A stretch of 64,000 bases of DNA from Haladaptatus sp. R4 (GTDB lineage Archaea; Halobacteriota; Halobacteria; Halobacteriales; Haladaptataceae). The notes under the pieces were generated by a model. The model ran no database searches and was not told the DNA's origin. It saw only the letters and a list, made by a program, of their open reading frames with translations. The position numbers and the translations under genes are program-made. Position 1 is the first letter of the stretch; each line of letters starts with the position of its first letter. Positions 32,730 to 43,707 of the stretch are shown here, in pieces. The DNA is taken from positions 248,001 through 312,000 of the forward strand of contig NZ_LWHG01000021.1 of the NCBI RefSeq assembly GCF_001625445.1, given 5' to 3'.

Positions 32730-34390
32730 GTTCCCAGGAGGAAGTCGAATCGGGAGCGGAAGAGTCCGCGTCCCCCGGAGACGAACTCGCCGAATTGCTC
32801 GGCGATCACGTCATCGGGCGCGAACAACACCTCAACGCGCCCGGCTTCGTGGTCCGACCGGACGAAGTGCAGGACGTGCTGACGATCCTGCGCGACGAGG
32901 CCGGATTCGACCATCTCTCGAACGTCACGGCGCAGGATTACGAGGATCGGTACGAGAGCATCTACCACCTCAAACAGTACGACGATCCGACGCGGGAGGT
33001 AAGCGTCGTCGTCCCGACGCCATGGGACGCCCCGAAGAGTCAGACGGCGGAACCGGTCTACCGGACCGCCGACTGGCACGAACGGGAAGCGTACGACCTC
33101 ATCGGCATCGAGTACGAGGGACATCCGGATCTGCGACGCATCCTTCTCCCCGAGACGTGGCAGGGTCACCCCCTGGCGAAGAACTACGATCAGGACCGAC
33201 CACAGATCGTCCCGTTCGAGGAGCACAAAAATCCGCTTGAGGACGACCGCTACGATGCGGAGTCCGACACGATGCTCCTCAACATCGGACCGCACCACCC
33301 GGCGACACACGGCGTGTTGCACCTGGAGACGGTGCTCGACGGGGAACAGGTGGCGGACGTCGAACCGGACATCGGCTATCTCCACCGCTGTGAGGAACAG
33401 ATGGCCCAAAACGGTACGTACCGGCACCAGATCATGCCGTATCCCGACCGCTGGGACTACGGTTCCTCCGGACTGCTCAACGAGTGGGCCTACGCACGTG
33501 TGGCGGAGGACCTGAACGACATCGACGTCCCGGAGTACGCGCAGATAATTCGGACGATGGGCGCCGAACTGTGCCGCATCGCATCCCACATGCTGGCACT
33601 GGGGACGTTCTGTCTCGACATCTACGGCGACTTCACTGCGATCTTCATGTACGCGATGCGCGACCGGGAACTCGCCCAGAACATCCTGGAGGACCTGACC
33701 GGTCAGCGCATGATGTTCAACTACTTCCGCCTCGGCGGCGTCGTCTGGGACATTCCCGAACCACGGGAGGCGTTCTTCGACGAGACTCGGGATTTCCTCG
33801 ACGGGCTTCCGTCGGCGCTCGACGAGTACCACGACCTCATCACCGACAACGAGTTGCTCCAAATTCGGACCGTCGGCACCGGCGTCCTCGAACCCGAGGT
33901 CGCAAAACAGTACGGCGTTACGGGACCCGTCGCTCGGGGGTCAGGGATCGACTACGACCTGCGCCGCGACGACCCGTACGGCTACTACGACCAACTCGAA
34001 TGGGACGTCGTGACCGAGGACGGCTGTGACAACTACTCGCGCCTGTTGGTTCGAATGCGCGAGGTCGAACAGTCGGCGAAGATTGTCGAGCAGTGTCTCG
34101 ACCTGCTCGAAGACTGGCCCGAGGACGAGCGCGAGATTCAGTCGAACGTCCCCCGGACGCTCAAACCGGACGCGGACACCGAGACCTACCGCGCCGTCGA
34201 AGGTGCGAAAGGTGAACTCGGGATTTACATCCGCTCGGACGGGACGGACAAGCCCGGCCGATTCAAGATTCGAAGTCCGTGTTTCAGTAACCTGTCCGCG
34301 CTCGGCGAGATGTCAGAAGGGGAGTACGTCCCCGACCTCGTCGCGACCCTCGGTAGCCTCGACATCATTCTCGGGGAGGTCGATCGATGA
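32726..34390 (+). CDS. nuoCD: Complex I subunits C and D, fused
   Basis: A 554-aa fusion. Residues about 30-165 are the NuoC domain ([38 protein letters not shown]). From about 185 comes NuoD ([29 protein letters not shown]; a [16 protein letters not shown] helix; C-terminal [16 protein letters not shown]). The C-terminal Asp of the hydrogenase-like fold is kept. The NuoD part forms the quinone pocket with NuoB. The fusion is common in haloarchaea. Confidence 0.95.
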   Translation: MSSQEEVESGAEESASPGDELAELLGDHVIGREQHLNAPGFVVRPDEVQDVLTILRDEAGFDHLSNVTAQDYEDRYESIYHLKQYDDPTREVSVVVPTPWDAPKSQTAEPVYRTADWHEREAYDLIGIEYEGHPDLRRILLPETWQGHPLAKNYDQDRPQIVPFEEHKNPLEDDRYDAESDTMLLNIGPHHPATHGVLHLETVLDGEQVADVEPDIGYLHRCEEQMAQNGTYRHQIMPYPDRWDYGSSGLLNEWAYARVAEDLNDIDVPEYAQIIRTMGAELCRIASHMLALGTFCLDIYGDFTAIFMYAMRDRELAQNILEDLTGQRMMFNYFRLGGVVWDIPEPREAFFDETRDFLDGLPSALDEYHDLITDNELLQIRTVGTGVLEPEVAKQYGVTGPVARGSGIDYDLRRDDPYGYYDQLEWDVVTEDGCDNYSRLLVRMREVEQSAKIVEQCLDLLEDWPEDEREIQSNVPRTLKPDADTETYRAVEGAKGELGIYIRSDGTDKPGRFKIRSPCFSNLSALGEMSEGEYVPDLVATLGSLDIILGEVDR

Positions 34391-35471
34391 TTCCCGGCCT
34401 CACGAATATGGCGCTCTTCCCCGAGGAGATCGCCCACGCGATCGGTGGCAACAACCCCAGTGCGCCGATAGAGCTGCTTTCGGCGCTCATCGCGGCGGCC
34501 GTTATCGGCACCATCATGCTGACGATGACGGCGTTCGCGGGGCCGTGGGCCAAGCGGAAGATCACCGCCGCGTTCACGGACCGCATCGCGGTCAACCGCC
34601 TCGGACCGGCCGGGGTACTGATCATCATCCCCGACGCAGTGCGACTGTTGTCGAAGGAACTCATCATTCCGGACGGTGCGGACCGTCGGCCTACGACATC
34701 GCTCCGATGGTGATGGCGGGGTCGGCGTTGCTCGGTTTCGCGGTCATTCCGATGGGTCATATTTTCGGTCTCAATCTGCAACTCGCCGATCCCGAAATCG
34801 GGCTGGCGTACGTGTTTGCGGTCGCCTCCCTTGCGACGCTCGGATTGACGATGGGTGGCTACGCGTCGAACAACAAGTTCTCGCTGCTCGGGGGACTCCG
34901 TGCGGTGGCACAGAACATCGCGTACGAGATTCCCCTCGTCGTGACGGCGGCCTCCGTCGTCATCTTCGCGGGATCGCTTCGGACGAGTCAGATCGTCGCG
35001 GCTCAGCAGACCACCCTGCTCAGCATCGGTGGGTTCCACGTTCCCTCGTGGTACGCGTTCGTGAACCCGTTCGCGTTCGTGTTGTTCCTCATCGCGAACC
35101 TGGCCGAGGTCGGACGGAACCCGTTCGACCTACCCGAGGCACCGACGGAGATCGTCGCCGGATACATGACTGAGTATTCGAGCGTCTACTTCGTGCTGTT
35201 TTACCTCGGAGAGTTCCTGCACATCTTCCTCGGTGGGGCCATCATCGCCACCGTCTTCCTCGGCGGTCCGGACGGTCCCGCACAGCACTGGCTCGGTTTC
35301 GTCTGGTTCACGATCAAGATCTGGGCCGTGTTCCTGTTCACGCAGTGGGCACGCTCGGCGATTCCGCGCGTCCGTATCGACCAACTCATCGAGATCGGCT
35401 GGAAGGGCATGCTCGTCCTTTCGTTCGCTAACTTGGTGCTCACGGCAGTTATCGTAGGGGTGACACTATGA
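34387..35471 (+). pseudogene. nuoH: Complex I subunit H, frameshifted
   Basis: The first part ([20 protein letters not shown] to [11 protein letters not shown]) is in frame with its ATG. The rest ([27 protein letters not shown] through NLAEVGRNPFDLPEAPTE) is in another frame. One added base near 34684-34688 restores a 361-aa NuoH with its quinone-contact loop (EVGRNPFDLPEAPTEIV). The gene is otherwise intact and overlaps nuoCD and nuoI by 4 nt. In a conserved operon this looks like a one-base sequencing loss. Confidence 0.9.
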
Positions 35472-35929
35472 TCGGAGTTCTCAAATCGATGGCAACCACG
35501 ATGAAGCACGCATTGGGCGGGACGACGTTCACGGTCGAATATCCCGACGTCGCTCCCGAAGTAAGCCCACGCTTCCGTGGGATTCACAAGTTCAGCCAGG
35601 AGCGCTGTATCTGGTGTCGCCAGTGTGAAAACGTCTGTCCGAACGACACGATTCAGATCGTGCAGGACGACAAGCGTAACGGCGAGCAGTACAACCTCCA
35701 CGTCGGCCAGTGCATCTATTGCCGACTGTGCGAGGAAGTGTGCCCCGTCGATGCCATCCTGCTCACGCAGAACTTCGAGTTCACGGGTGACACGAAGAGC
35801 GAACTGGTGTACAACAAAGAACAGCTGAGAAACGTTCCTTGGTACAAGGATATCGACCCCCTCGAATCGCGCGAACCCGACCGGAGCGCATGGATCGGGG
35901 AGGGCGAAGGAGCGGTCGACTACAACTGA
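35468..35929 (+). CDS. nuoI: Complex I subunit I (two 4Fe-4S clusters)
   Basis: A 153-aa ferredoxin-like protein with CIWCRQCENVCPND and CIYCRLCEEVCPVDA, the two CxxCxxCxxxCP sets (clusters N6a and N6b). It carries electrons to NuoB. Overlaps nuoH by 4 nt. Confidence 0.96.
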   Translation: MIGVLKSMATTMKHALGGTTFTVEYPDVAPEVSPRFRGIHKFSQERCIWCRQCENVCPNDTIQIVQDDKRNGEQYNLHVGQCIYCRLCEEVCPVDAILLTQNFEFTGDTKSELVYNKEQLRNVPWYKDIDPLESREPDRSAWIGEGEGAVDYN

Positions 35930-35984
35930 AACGCCCGTCTCGAAATCTTAAAAGGGCGTTTACGCAAACCCAAAGGTGACTCAA

Positions 35985-36251
35985 ATGGCATATGAAATGA
36001 TCGCGTTCGCGCTGTTCGCCATCCTCACGGTGGCGAGTAGCATGGGCGCAGTCCTGGTTCAGGACGTGTGGCATTCGGCGCTCTTGCTCGGCGTTTCGCT
36101 GCTGAGCTTCGCCATCCACTACGTTATGTTACAGGCGGAGTTCGTTGCTGCGATGCAGATTCTCGTCTACGTCGGCGGGGTTCTCGTCCTGATAACGTTC
36201 GCCGTCATGCTCACACGTCGTTCAAGTACAGAGGAGGTGACTAACGCATGA
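35985..36251 (+). CDS. nuoJ1: Complex I subunit J, N-terminal half
   Basis: An 88-aa membrane protein. The ATG at 35985 (MAYEMIAFALFAILTVASSM) is preferred over the GTG at 35976. It has the conserved NuoJ piece FAIHYVMLQAEFVAAMQILVYVGGVLVLITFAVML. NuoJ is split in two genes here, a known haloarchaeal arrangement. It overlaps the second half by 4 nt. Confidence 0.92.
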   Translation: MAYEMIAFALFAILTVASSMGAVLVQDVWHSALLLGVSLLSFAIHYVMLQAEFVAAMQILVYVGGVLVLITFAVMLTRRSSTEEVTNA

Positions 36252-36616
36252 CATCACGGCCACGAATGCGCGACCCGAGTACGATGCTTCCCGGCCTCGT
36301 CGCGGTTGCGCTGTTCGTCGTTCTCGCCGTCGTGTTCCTCGGTGCGTCGTTCGGCGACGCACGCGGTTTCGCAAGTGGGGCCAACATCACGGCGAGCATC
36401 GGCTATTCGATGTTCAATATCGGCACCGTCGGCGGGGAGACCCTCGTCCACGGCGAGGGATTCCTCGCCGCGTTCGAGGTTATCGACCTCGTGCTCGTCG
36501 CGGCGCTGGTGGGTGCGGTCATGCTCGCCAGCCGCGAGGATAGTGGCATACTCACGACCGCCACCTCGCCGCTTCGAACCGACGGCGGCCGGACGAAAGG
36601 AGGTGACGAGGAATAA
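36248..36616 (+). CDS. nuoJ2: Complex I subunit J, C-terminal half
   Basis: A 122-aa membrane protein with hydrophobic segments LVAVALFVVLAVVFLGASFG and VIDLVLVAALVGAVMLASRE and a charged tail. The final VGAVMLA pattern matches the NuoJ C-terminus. Overlaps nuoK by 1 nt. Confidence 0.85.
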   Translation: MTSRPRMRDPSTMLPGLVAVALFVVLAVVFLGASFGDARGFASGANITASIGYSMFNIGTVGGETLVHGEGFLAAFEVIDLVLVAALVGAVMLASREDSGILTTATSPLRTDGGRTKGGDEE

Positions 36617-36924
36617 TGGCAGCAGTACCTGTCCAATACTACCTCCTGCTTTCGGCGGCCGTGTTCTGCACGGGGTTGTTCGGCATCCTCACCCGGAAGA
36701 ACGCGATGATGTTCCTCATCAGCGTCGAGTTGATGCTCAACGCGGCGAACATCAACCTCGTCGCGTTCTCCCACTACTACGGCAACGTGACCGGCCAGAC
36801 GTTCAGTCTGTTCACGTTGGCGCTCGCGGCCGCGGAGGTCGCGGTCGGGATCGGCATCATCCTCGTACTGTATCGTAACTTCAACGACGTGGACGTGACC
36901 CAAGCGACGACCATGAGGTGGTAA
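36616..36924 (+). CDS. nuoK: Complex I subunit K
   Basis: A 102-aa protein with three membrane segments and the NuoK glutamate region NAMMFLISVELMLNAANINLVAF, then the second conserved Glu in AAAEVAVGIGIILVLY. Both Glu residues are part of the proton path. Normal length. Confidence 0.95.
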   Translation: MAAVPVQYYLLLSAAVFCTGLFGILTRKNAMMFLISVELMLNAANINLVAFSHYYGNVTGQTFSLFTLALAAAEVAVGIGIILVLYRNFNDVDVTQATTMRW

Positions 36925-36925
36925 A

Positions 36926-38956
36926 ATGACGGCAACTGCATTCCAACTGGCACCCGTCATCGCACTCCTGCCGTTCATCTCGTTCCTGATAGCGATGCTC
37001 GGCGGCGAGTTCGCCCGCAAGATGCTGCCGAAAGGCGGCGCGATTCCGGGCATCATCGCGACCGGTGGATCGCTTCTCCTGTCGCTGTGGGCGTTCCTCA
37101 CGGTGAGCGGCGGGAACACCTACCACGAGATGATCACGTGGGTTCCGGGTGACGCGTACGATACCTTCACCTTCCACTTCGGTATCTTCATCGACCCGCT
37201 GTCGGCGTTGATGCTCGTCATCGTCTCGCTCATCGCGTTCCTCGTCCACATCTTCAGTCTGGGATACATGAACGACGAGGGCGAAATCGGGCTGCCGCGC
37301 TACTACGCCGGTCTCGGACTGTTCGCCTTCAGCATGCTCGCGTTCGTCTTCTCGGACAACCTGCTGATGTCGTTCATGTTCTTCGAACTCGTCGGGTTCT
37401 GTTCGTACCTGCTCATCGGGTTCTGGTTCCGCGAACAGGGACCGCCGAGCGCCGCGAAGAAGGCGTTCCTCATGACGCGCTTCGGGGACTACTTCTTCTT
37501 CATCGGCGTGGTGGCCGTGTTCGCCACCTTCGGCACGGCCCAGTTCGCTGGAAGCAACTCGTTCGCGCATATGGCCGACCAGGCCATGTCGGGGAGCGGA
37601 AACGCGACCCTCCTCTTCGGTCTCGATCCGAAGACGTGGTTCTCGATCATCGGTCTCCTCGTGTTGGGCGGCGTGCTCGGGAAATCCGCACAGTTCCCGC
37701 TCCACACGTGGCTTCCCGACGCGATGGAAGGCCCGACGCCCGTCTCCGCGCTGATCCACGCCGCGACCATGGTCGCGGCGGGTGTGTATCTCGTCGCGCG
37801 GATGTACGGCTTCTACGCCCTGCTCCCGCAGGTGCTCGCCATCATCGCGTTCATCGGTGGCTTCACGGCGCTGTTCGCGGCGACGATGGGCGTCGTCAAA
37901 CAGGAACTCAAACAGGTGCTCGCGTACTCCACCATCTCCCAGTACGGGTATATGATGCTCGCACTGGGGTCGGGTGGGTACGTCGCGGCGACCTTCCACC
38001 TGATGACCCACGCCTTCTTTAAGGCGCTCCTGTTCCTCGGAGCGGGGTCGGTCATCATCGCCATGCACCACAACGAGAACATGTGGGACATGGGCGGTCT
38101 CAAAGACCGAATGCCCGTCACGTACTGGACGTTCCTCGCCGGGTCGCTCGCGCTCGCGGGCATCGTTCCGTTCGCCGGGTTCTGGTCGAAGGACGAGGTG
38201 CTCTACGAGGCGCTCGTCCACGGCATGGGCGGCAACCCGCTGTTGCTCGTCGCGTACGCGATGGGTCTCATCGCCGTGTTCTTCACCGGGTTCTACACCT
38301 TCCGGATGGTCTTCTTGACCTTCCACGGCGAACCCCGGACCGACACGGCGCGTGACCCGAAGGGCGTGGGTTGGAACGTGAAGTTCCCGCTCGTCGTCCT
38401 CGGCATCCTCGCGACGGTCGGTGGCCTCGTCAACATGGGACCGGTTGCGAACCTGCTCGACGCGTCGAACATCGAGTTCCTACACGCGTGGCTCGACGGA
38501 CCGGTCGCCTCGACCAGCGTCCACCACTACGAGGAACTCGTCAACGCCACGTACGGCGAACCGGCGTCGTTCTCGTCGCTGATTTCGAGCCTCGTGTCGC
38601 TCGCGTTCGCGCTCGCGGGCCTCGCGCTCGCGTGGTCGCTCTACAACGTTCCCGAACCTGTCGAGCACACGGACAAGTTGGGCGGCGCGAAGACGCTGCT
38701 GTTCAACAACTACTACCAGGACGAGTATCAGGTCTGGCTCGCGACCGGAATCACGCTTCCGGTGGCACGCGCGGTGGACAAGTTCGATCAGGGCGTCATC
38801 GACGGCGTGGTCAACGGCGTCTCCAGCGTGAGCCTATTCGGCGGCAGTCGAGTGAAGCGGGTACAGGACGGCATCGTGACGAACTACGCGCTCATGTTGG
38901 TGCTCTCGTTCGTCATCCTGCTTCTCATCCTCGGCTTCACCGGAGGTTGGTTTTAG
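36926..38956 (+). CDS. nuoL: Complex I subunit L (antiporter-like)
   Basis: A 676-aa multi-pass protein. Key residues: Glu in MFFELVGFCSYLLIGFW, Lys in SAQFPLHTWLPDAMEGPTPVSALIHAATMV, and the C-terminal lateral helix leading to FDQGVIDGVVNGVS. It belongs to the Mrp/antiporter family and pumps protons or Na+. One nt separates it from nuoK. Confidence 0.95.
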   Translation: MTATAFQLAPVIALLPFISFLIAMLGGEFARKMLPKGGAIPGIIATGGSLLLSLWAFLTVSGGNTYHEMITWVPGDAYDTFTFHFGIFIDPLSALMLVIVSLIAFLVHIFSLGYMNDEGEIGLPRYYAGLGLFAFSMLAFVFSDNLLMSFMFFELVGFCSYLLIGFWFREQGPPSAAKKAFLMTRFGDYFFFIGVVAVFATFGTAQFAGSNSFAHMADQAMSGSGNATLLFGLDPKTWFSIIGLLVLGGVLGKSAQFPLHTWLPDAMEGPTPVSALIHAATMVAAGVYLVARMYGFYALLPQVLAIIAFIGGFTALFAATMGVVKQELKQVLAYSTISQYGYMMLALGSGGYVAATFHLMTHAFFKALLFLGAGSVIIAMHHNENMWDMGGLKDRMPVTYWTFLAGSLALAGIVPFAGFWSKDEVLYEALVHGMGGNPLLLVAYAMGLIAVFFTGFYTFRMVFLTFHGEPRTDTARDPKGVGWNVKFPLVVLGILATVGGLVNMGPVANLLDASNIEFLHAWLDGPVASTSVHHYEELVNATYGEPASFSSLISSLVSLAFALAGLALAWSLYNVPEPVEHTDKLGGAKTLLFNNYYQDEYQVWLATGITLPVARAVDKFDQGVIDGVVNGVSSVSLFGGSRVKRVQDGIVTNYALMLVLSFVILLLILGFTGGWF

Positions 38957-40495
38957 ATGATAGTCGAAGCACTTCTCGCGGTAACGTTGGTCAGCGCGTT
39001 CGCGACCTTCCTCGCACCGGACAAGGTCGCGGGGAAACTCGCGTTCGTGCTGAGTCTGCTCCCGGCGGCCGGGAGCATCTGGATGTACAGTGCCTTCGAC
39101 GGCAGCGGTAACGCCCTGTTGGGCGGGACGCTCGCCTTCGAAGAGACGTTCAAGTGGGTCTCGTTCGGGCAGTACACGCTGAACTGGCACGTCGGACTCG
39201 ACGGCATCAGCATGCCGCTGTTGTTGTTGACGACGATTCTCACGCCGCTTGCGATTCTATCGGCGTGGACGCCGATTCAGTCCCGTGAGAGCCAGTTCTA
39301 CGGCCTGATGCTGTTCACCGAAGTGTGTCTCATCGGCCTCTTCTCGGCGCTCGACTTCTTCGTCTGGTTCGTCTTCTGGGAACTCGTGTTGGTCCCGATG
39401 TACCTGCTCATCGGCGTGTGGGGCGGCCCACGGCGCAAGTACGCGGCGATCAAGTTCTTCGTCTACACGAACGTCGGGTCGCTGCTGATGTTCATCGGGT
39501 TCATCGGTCTCGTCTTCGGACTGGGCGACTCCATCCACTCCCTCAGCATGCCCGCAATCGCGCAGGCGCTGAACGGCGGACAGTTGGGAAGCCTCGGCGG
39601 CATCGCCCCGAGCACGCTGAAGACGCTGGCGTTCTTCGCCATCTTCATCGGATTCGGCGTGAAGGTGGCCGTCATTCCGCTCCACACGTGGTTGCCGGAC
39701 ACCTACGCCGAAGCGCCGACGCCGGTCGTCATCATGCTGTCCAGCCTACTCCTGAAGATGGGGACGTACGCGCTGTTGCGCTTCAACTTCACCATGCTTC
39801 CGGACGTGGCGAAACAGTACGCGTTCATCATCGCCCTCGTGGCGGTTGTCACCGTCATCTACGGTGCGCTGCTCGCGCTGGCACAGTCGGACCTGAAACG
39901 GATCGTGGCGTACTCCTCGATTTCGTCGACGGGGTACATCGTTCTCGGACTGGTCGCGTTCACGATGTACGGCATCGGTGGCGCGACCCTCCAGATGGTC
40001 GCCCACGGCCTCATCTCGGGACTGATGTTCATGGCCGTCGGCGTCATCTACAACAAAACGGGGACCCGGATGGTCTCGGACATGTCCGGGTTGGCCGACG
40101 AGATGCCGATCACGGTCACCCTGTTCGTCGCGGGTGCGTTCGGCTACATGGGCCTGCCGTTGATGGCCGGTTTCACGGCGGAGTTCTTCATCTTCGTCGG
40201 GGCCTTCCACTCGACGGTGCTCGCGGGCAACGCGCTCGCACTGTTCACTGCGGTGGCGATGTTCGGCATCGTCATCGTGGCCGGTTATCTGCTGTTCGCG
40301 ATGCAACAGACCCTCTTCGGGCCGTTCAAGCTCGAAAACGGCACCGAAGTCAGTCGTGCGTCGTTCCACGACGTCGCACCGCTCGTCGTGCTCGTCCTGC
40401 TCATCATCCTGCTCGGTGTGCAACCGAACATCCTCTATCAGATGATTCAGGACGCCGTGGGTAAGATGGCGCTCGTCACGGGAGGTGGGTTCTGA
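38957..40495 (+). CDS. nuoM: Complex I subunit M (antiporter-like)
   Basis: A 512-aa multi-pass protein: FVWFVFWELVLVPMYLLIGVWGG (Glu), VAVIPLHTWLPDTYAEAPTPVVIMLSSLLLKMGTYALLRFNF (Lys), AYSSISSTGYIVLGL. It immediately abuts nuoL and overlaps nuoN by 1 nt. Confidence 0.95.
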   Translation: MIVEALLAVTLVSAFATFLAPDKVAGKLAFVLSLLPAAGSIWMYSAFDGSGNALLGGTLAFEETFKWVSFGQYTLNWHVGLDGISMPLLLLTTILTPLAILSAWTPIQSRESQFYGLMLFTEVCLIGLFSALDFFVWFVFWELVLVPMYLLIGVWGGPRRKYAAIKFFVYTNVGSLLMFIGFIGLVFGLGDSIHSLSMPAIAQALNGGQLGSLGGIAPSTLKTLAFFAIFIGFGVKVAVIPLHTWLPDTYAEAPTPVVIMLSSLLLKMGTYALLRFNFTMLPDVAKQYAFIIALVAVVTVIYGALLALAQSDLKRIVAYSSISSTGYIVLGLVAFTMYGIGGATLQMVAHGLISGLMFMAVGVIYNKTGTRMVSDMSGLADEMPITVTLFVAGAFGYMGLPLMAGFTAEFFIFVGAFHSTVLAGNALALFTAVAMFGIVIVAGYLLFAMQQTLFGPFKLENGTEVSRASFHDVAPLVVLVLLIILLGVQPNILYQMIQDAVGKMALVTGGGF

Positions 40496-41980
40496 TGGCG
40501 TTCGCATTGCCCGACTGGGCTGCACTCTCGCCCGCCATCGTCCTCACCCTGACGGCGCTGTTGTTGCTCGTCGTGGACAGTGTCTACCCACACACGTCGG
40601 ACAGACCGCTTCTCGCGGGTATCTCGACGGTTGGATCGGTAGTCGCTGGCGGTCTCGCTCTGTGGTTCATCACCGCGGGAACCGGCGACAACCCGGTTCA
40701 TCTCTACGGCAACGCGCTGGTCGTCGATACGATGAGCCTGTTCTTCGTGGTCATCTTCACCAGCGTCACCGCGCTGGTCTCCATCGCGAGCTACGACTAT
40801 CTGCAGGATAACCCGTATCAGGCGGAGTACTACACGCTGGTCGTCCTCGCGGCGACCGGAATGACGCTGATGGCGAGTTCGAACAGCCTCGCCATGGTGT
40901 TCATCAGCCTCGAACTGGCCAGTCTCCCGTCCTACGCGCTCGTCGCGTCCTGAAGAAGAACCGCGGCAGCGTCGAAGCGGGTCTCAAGTACTTCCTCATC
41001 GGAGCGCTCTCGTCGGCCATTTTCGCCTACGGCATCAGTCTGGTGTACGGCGTCACCGGCCACCTGCAACTGAACGCGTCGCGACCGCACTCGGAAGCGG
41101 TTTCGACGGCATGAGCGGCATCCTCGGCATCGGCGTGCTGATGGTGCTCGCCGGGTTCGGGTTCAAGACGGCGTCCGTTCCGTTCCACTTCTGGGCACCG
41201 GACGCGTACGAAGGCGCGCCCGCACCGATTTCGGGCTTCCTCTCGTCGGCCTCGAAGGCCGCCGGGTTCGTCGTCGCCTTCCGCGTGTTCCTCACCGCGT
41301 TCCCGTTCGCGGCGGTTTCGGGAACGGTCGACTGGGTGTTGGCCTTCCAGATTCTCGCCGTCATCACGATGACGCTCGGGAACTTCGCGGCCGCCACGCA
41401 GGACAAGGTCAAGCGGATGCTCGCGTACTCCTCTGTCGGACAGGCGGGGTACGTTCTCATCGGCCTCGCCGCCCTCTACGGCGGCAACAACGACGGCGTG
41501 CTGAGCGGCGCGATGTTGCAGTTGTTCGTCTACGGCTTCATGAACACGGGCGCGTTCCTGTTCATCGCGCTGGCCGAACACTGGGGCGTCGGCAAGACGT
41601 TCGAGGACTACAACGGACTGGCGGAGAAGGCCCCGGTGGCCTGTGTCGCCATGACGGTGTTCCTGTACAACCTCGCTGGTCTCCCGCTCGGCGCTGGCTT
41701 CCTGAGCAAGTACTTCCTGTTCGGTGCCGCGGTCGGTGCCGGATTCTGGTGGCTCACCGCCATCGCCGCCGCGAACAGCGCGCTGTCGGTGTTCTACTAC
41801 AGCCGCGTCGTGAAGGCGATATGGTTCGAGGACCCGGACGACGAGTTCACGATTCGAAGCAGGCCGACCGGCCTCTACGTGGCGATTCTCGCCGCGGCGG
41901 TCGTGACTGTCGTGTTGTTCTTCGCGTTCGGTCCGCTCTCCCACGTGGCTCACAACGCCGCTGCCACCCTTCTCGCCTGA
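40495..41980 (+). pseudogene. nuoN: Complex I subunit N, frameshifted twice
   Basis: The frame breaks after SLPSYALVA (near 40947-40950), where one added base gives [17 protein letters not shown]. It breaks again after LQLNA (near 41076-41080), where one added base gives [14 protein letters not shown]. The remaining sequence is a normal NuoN (FKTASVPFHFWAPDAYEGAPAPISGFLSSASKAAGF; AYSSVGQAGYVLIGL), 495 aa when corrected. Two compensable single-base losses in one gene suggest sequencing error. It is the last nuo gene. Confidence 0.9.
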
Positions 41981-42179
41981 ACGGTCGCGTTCGGGCTTGA
42001 ATTCGGGTTTGCGTTTTCTTCCGATTCACCGTATTTGATCCGTTTTCGTGACTTCGAGGCGATCAACGCCGATTCAAATTTCCCGGAATAGAACGTCTTT
42101 ACGGCCATTATTCGGTACAATCGGTGCCTGAACGGATTCCCAACAAGTTTTAGGTGTCAGACTCTGAATCGGGGGTAAG

Positions 42180-43666
42180 ATGGTTTCGCGGCTCATGCTC
42201 GGCTGTGGTTCCGTCGGGCATACCATCGTTGACTCGGTGGCCGACTGGTCCGGTGCTCTCGTCGTCGTCGATGAGAGCGAGAGTAGAGTCGAAACGCTCC
42301 GTACGGAGGGCGTTTCGGCCACCCGTGGTGACCCGACGGACCGCGAAACGGTCGCAGGGAAGCCACACGTGGATATCGCCTTCGTCTGTGGCGACGATCC
42401 GGAGAGAAATAGGGAGGCCGCACGGATAGTGCGGGAGGTACACCCGAACGCCTATCTCGTCTCGTACGGGGGTTCCCACCCCTCCGAGGAGGTTCGGACG
42501 GAACTCGACGAGTTGTCGGACACATTCATCGACCCCGGTCGGGCGCTCGTAGAACATCTCCTCCCGCTGACGGACGCCGACACCGCGTTTCGAACGCACG
42601 AACTCCAGCGCACCCTTCGGGACATCGACGGCAAACTCGGAATTTTCATGCACGACAATCCCGACCCGGACGCCATCGCCAGCGCAGTCGCGCTGGAGGG
42701 GATGGCCGAGTCCGTCGGAACCGAAGCGGAAACCTGCTACTACGGGGCGATTTCCCATCAGGAGAACCGTGCGTTCGTCAACCTGCTCGATCTGAACCTC
42801 AGAAATCTAGAGGAAGGTGCGGACCTTTCCGAGTTCGCCGGACTCGCGCTGTTGACCACTCCAGTCCGGGCGTCAACGACCAACTGCCCGAGGAGACGCC
42901 CGTCGATATCGTCATCGATCACCATCCGCCGAACCACCCGGTCGAAGCGCGGTTCGTGGACCTCCGAAGCGGTGTCGGTGCGACGAGTTCGCTGCTCGCT
43001 GACCACTTGGAACAACTCGGAATTCACCCCAACGAACGGGTTGCGACAGGCCTGTTGTACGGAATCCGCGTGGACACGAAGGATTTCACCCGCGAGGTGT
43101 CCGAGGCGGACTTCGAGGCGGCGGCGTTCTTGCTCCCACACGCCGACACGAGCATCCTGGAACGCGTCGAGACGCCGTCCATCAGCACCGATACGTTCGA
43201 GACGATTTCACGGGCGATCCGAAACCGGGAACTCGACGGAACGGTGCTGGCCAGTTGCGTCGGGTCGCTTTCGGACCGTGATGCGCTCGCGCAGGCAGCG
43301 GACCGGTTGCTCAACATGGACGGCGTGACCGTCACGCTCGTGTTCGGCTTCATGGACGGGACAGTGTACGTCTCCGCACGCGCGCGTGGGACCGACGTCG
43401 ACCTCGGCGAGACGATGCGGGCGGCGTTCGGTCAGATCGGAAGCGCAGGCGGACACGCCGACATGGCCGGTGCACAGATTCCGCTGGGCTTGCTTGGAGA
43501 AGTGGAGGACGACGAGGAGGAGTCGCTCTCGACCATCGTCGGCGAAATCATCACCGACCGGTTCTTCGAGACGGTTCGCTCCCGACCGGGTCCGGGGGAG
43601 TTCGAAACCGACCGCGAACGGGTCGCGGCGTTCGACATTCAGCTCGCGGAGAACGACGAGAGCTGA
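42180..43666 (+). pseudogene. DHH-family phosphoesterase with TrkA-N-like domain, frameshifted
   Basis: The N-terminal domain (MVSRLMLGCGSVGHTIVDSV; VVVDESESRVETLR) resembles a Rossmann TrkA-N unit. The DHH domain starts GKLGIFMHDNPDPDAIASAVAL. Near 42850 one missing base breaks the frame; repaired, it reads ALVDHSSPGVND, then VDIVIDHHPPNH. The DHHA1-like C-terminus has GSAGGHADMAGAQIP. Corrected length is 495 aa. Expected role: a manganese phosphoesterase acting on small nucleotides; specifics unknown. Confidence 0.85.
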
Positions 43667-43707
43667 CGTCGGGAGGTTTTTCCCTCGGGGCGGCGTCGAT
43701 ACTCTGC

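Noticed and set aside
35976-36616. Split nuoJ as a frameshift
   Set aside because: Both halves have their own start, overlap by ATGA, and the split is common in haloarchaea.
36881-38326. Long minus-strand frame opposite nuoL
   Set aside because: It mirrors nuoL codon structure, is Glu/Arg/His-rich with no motif, and is a typical shadow of GC-rich genes.
31621-41980. Missing nuoEFG as a deletion
   Set aside because: Haloarchaeal nuo operons normally lack the NADH module; the overlaps here are continuous.
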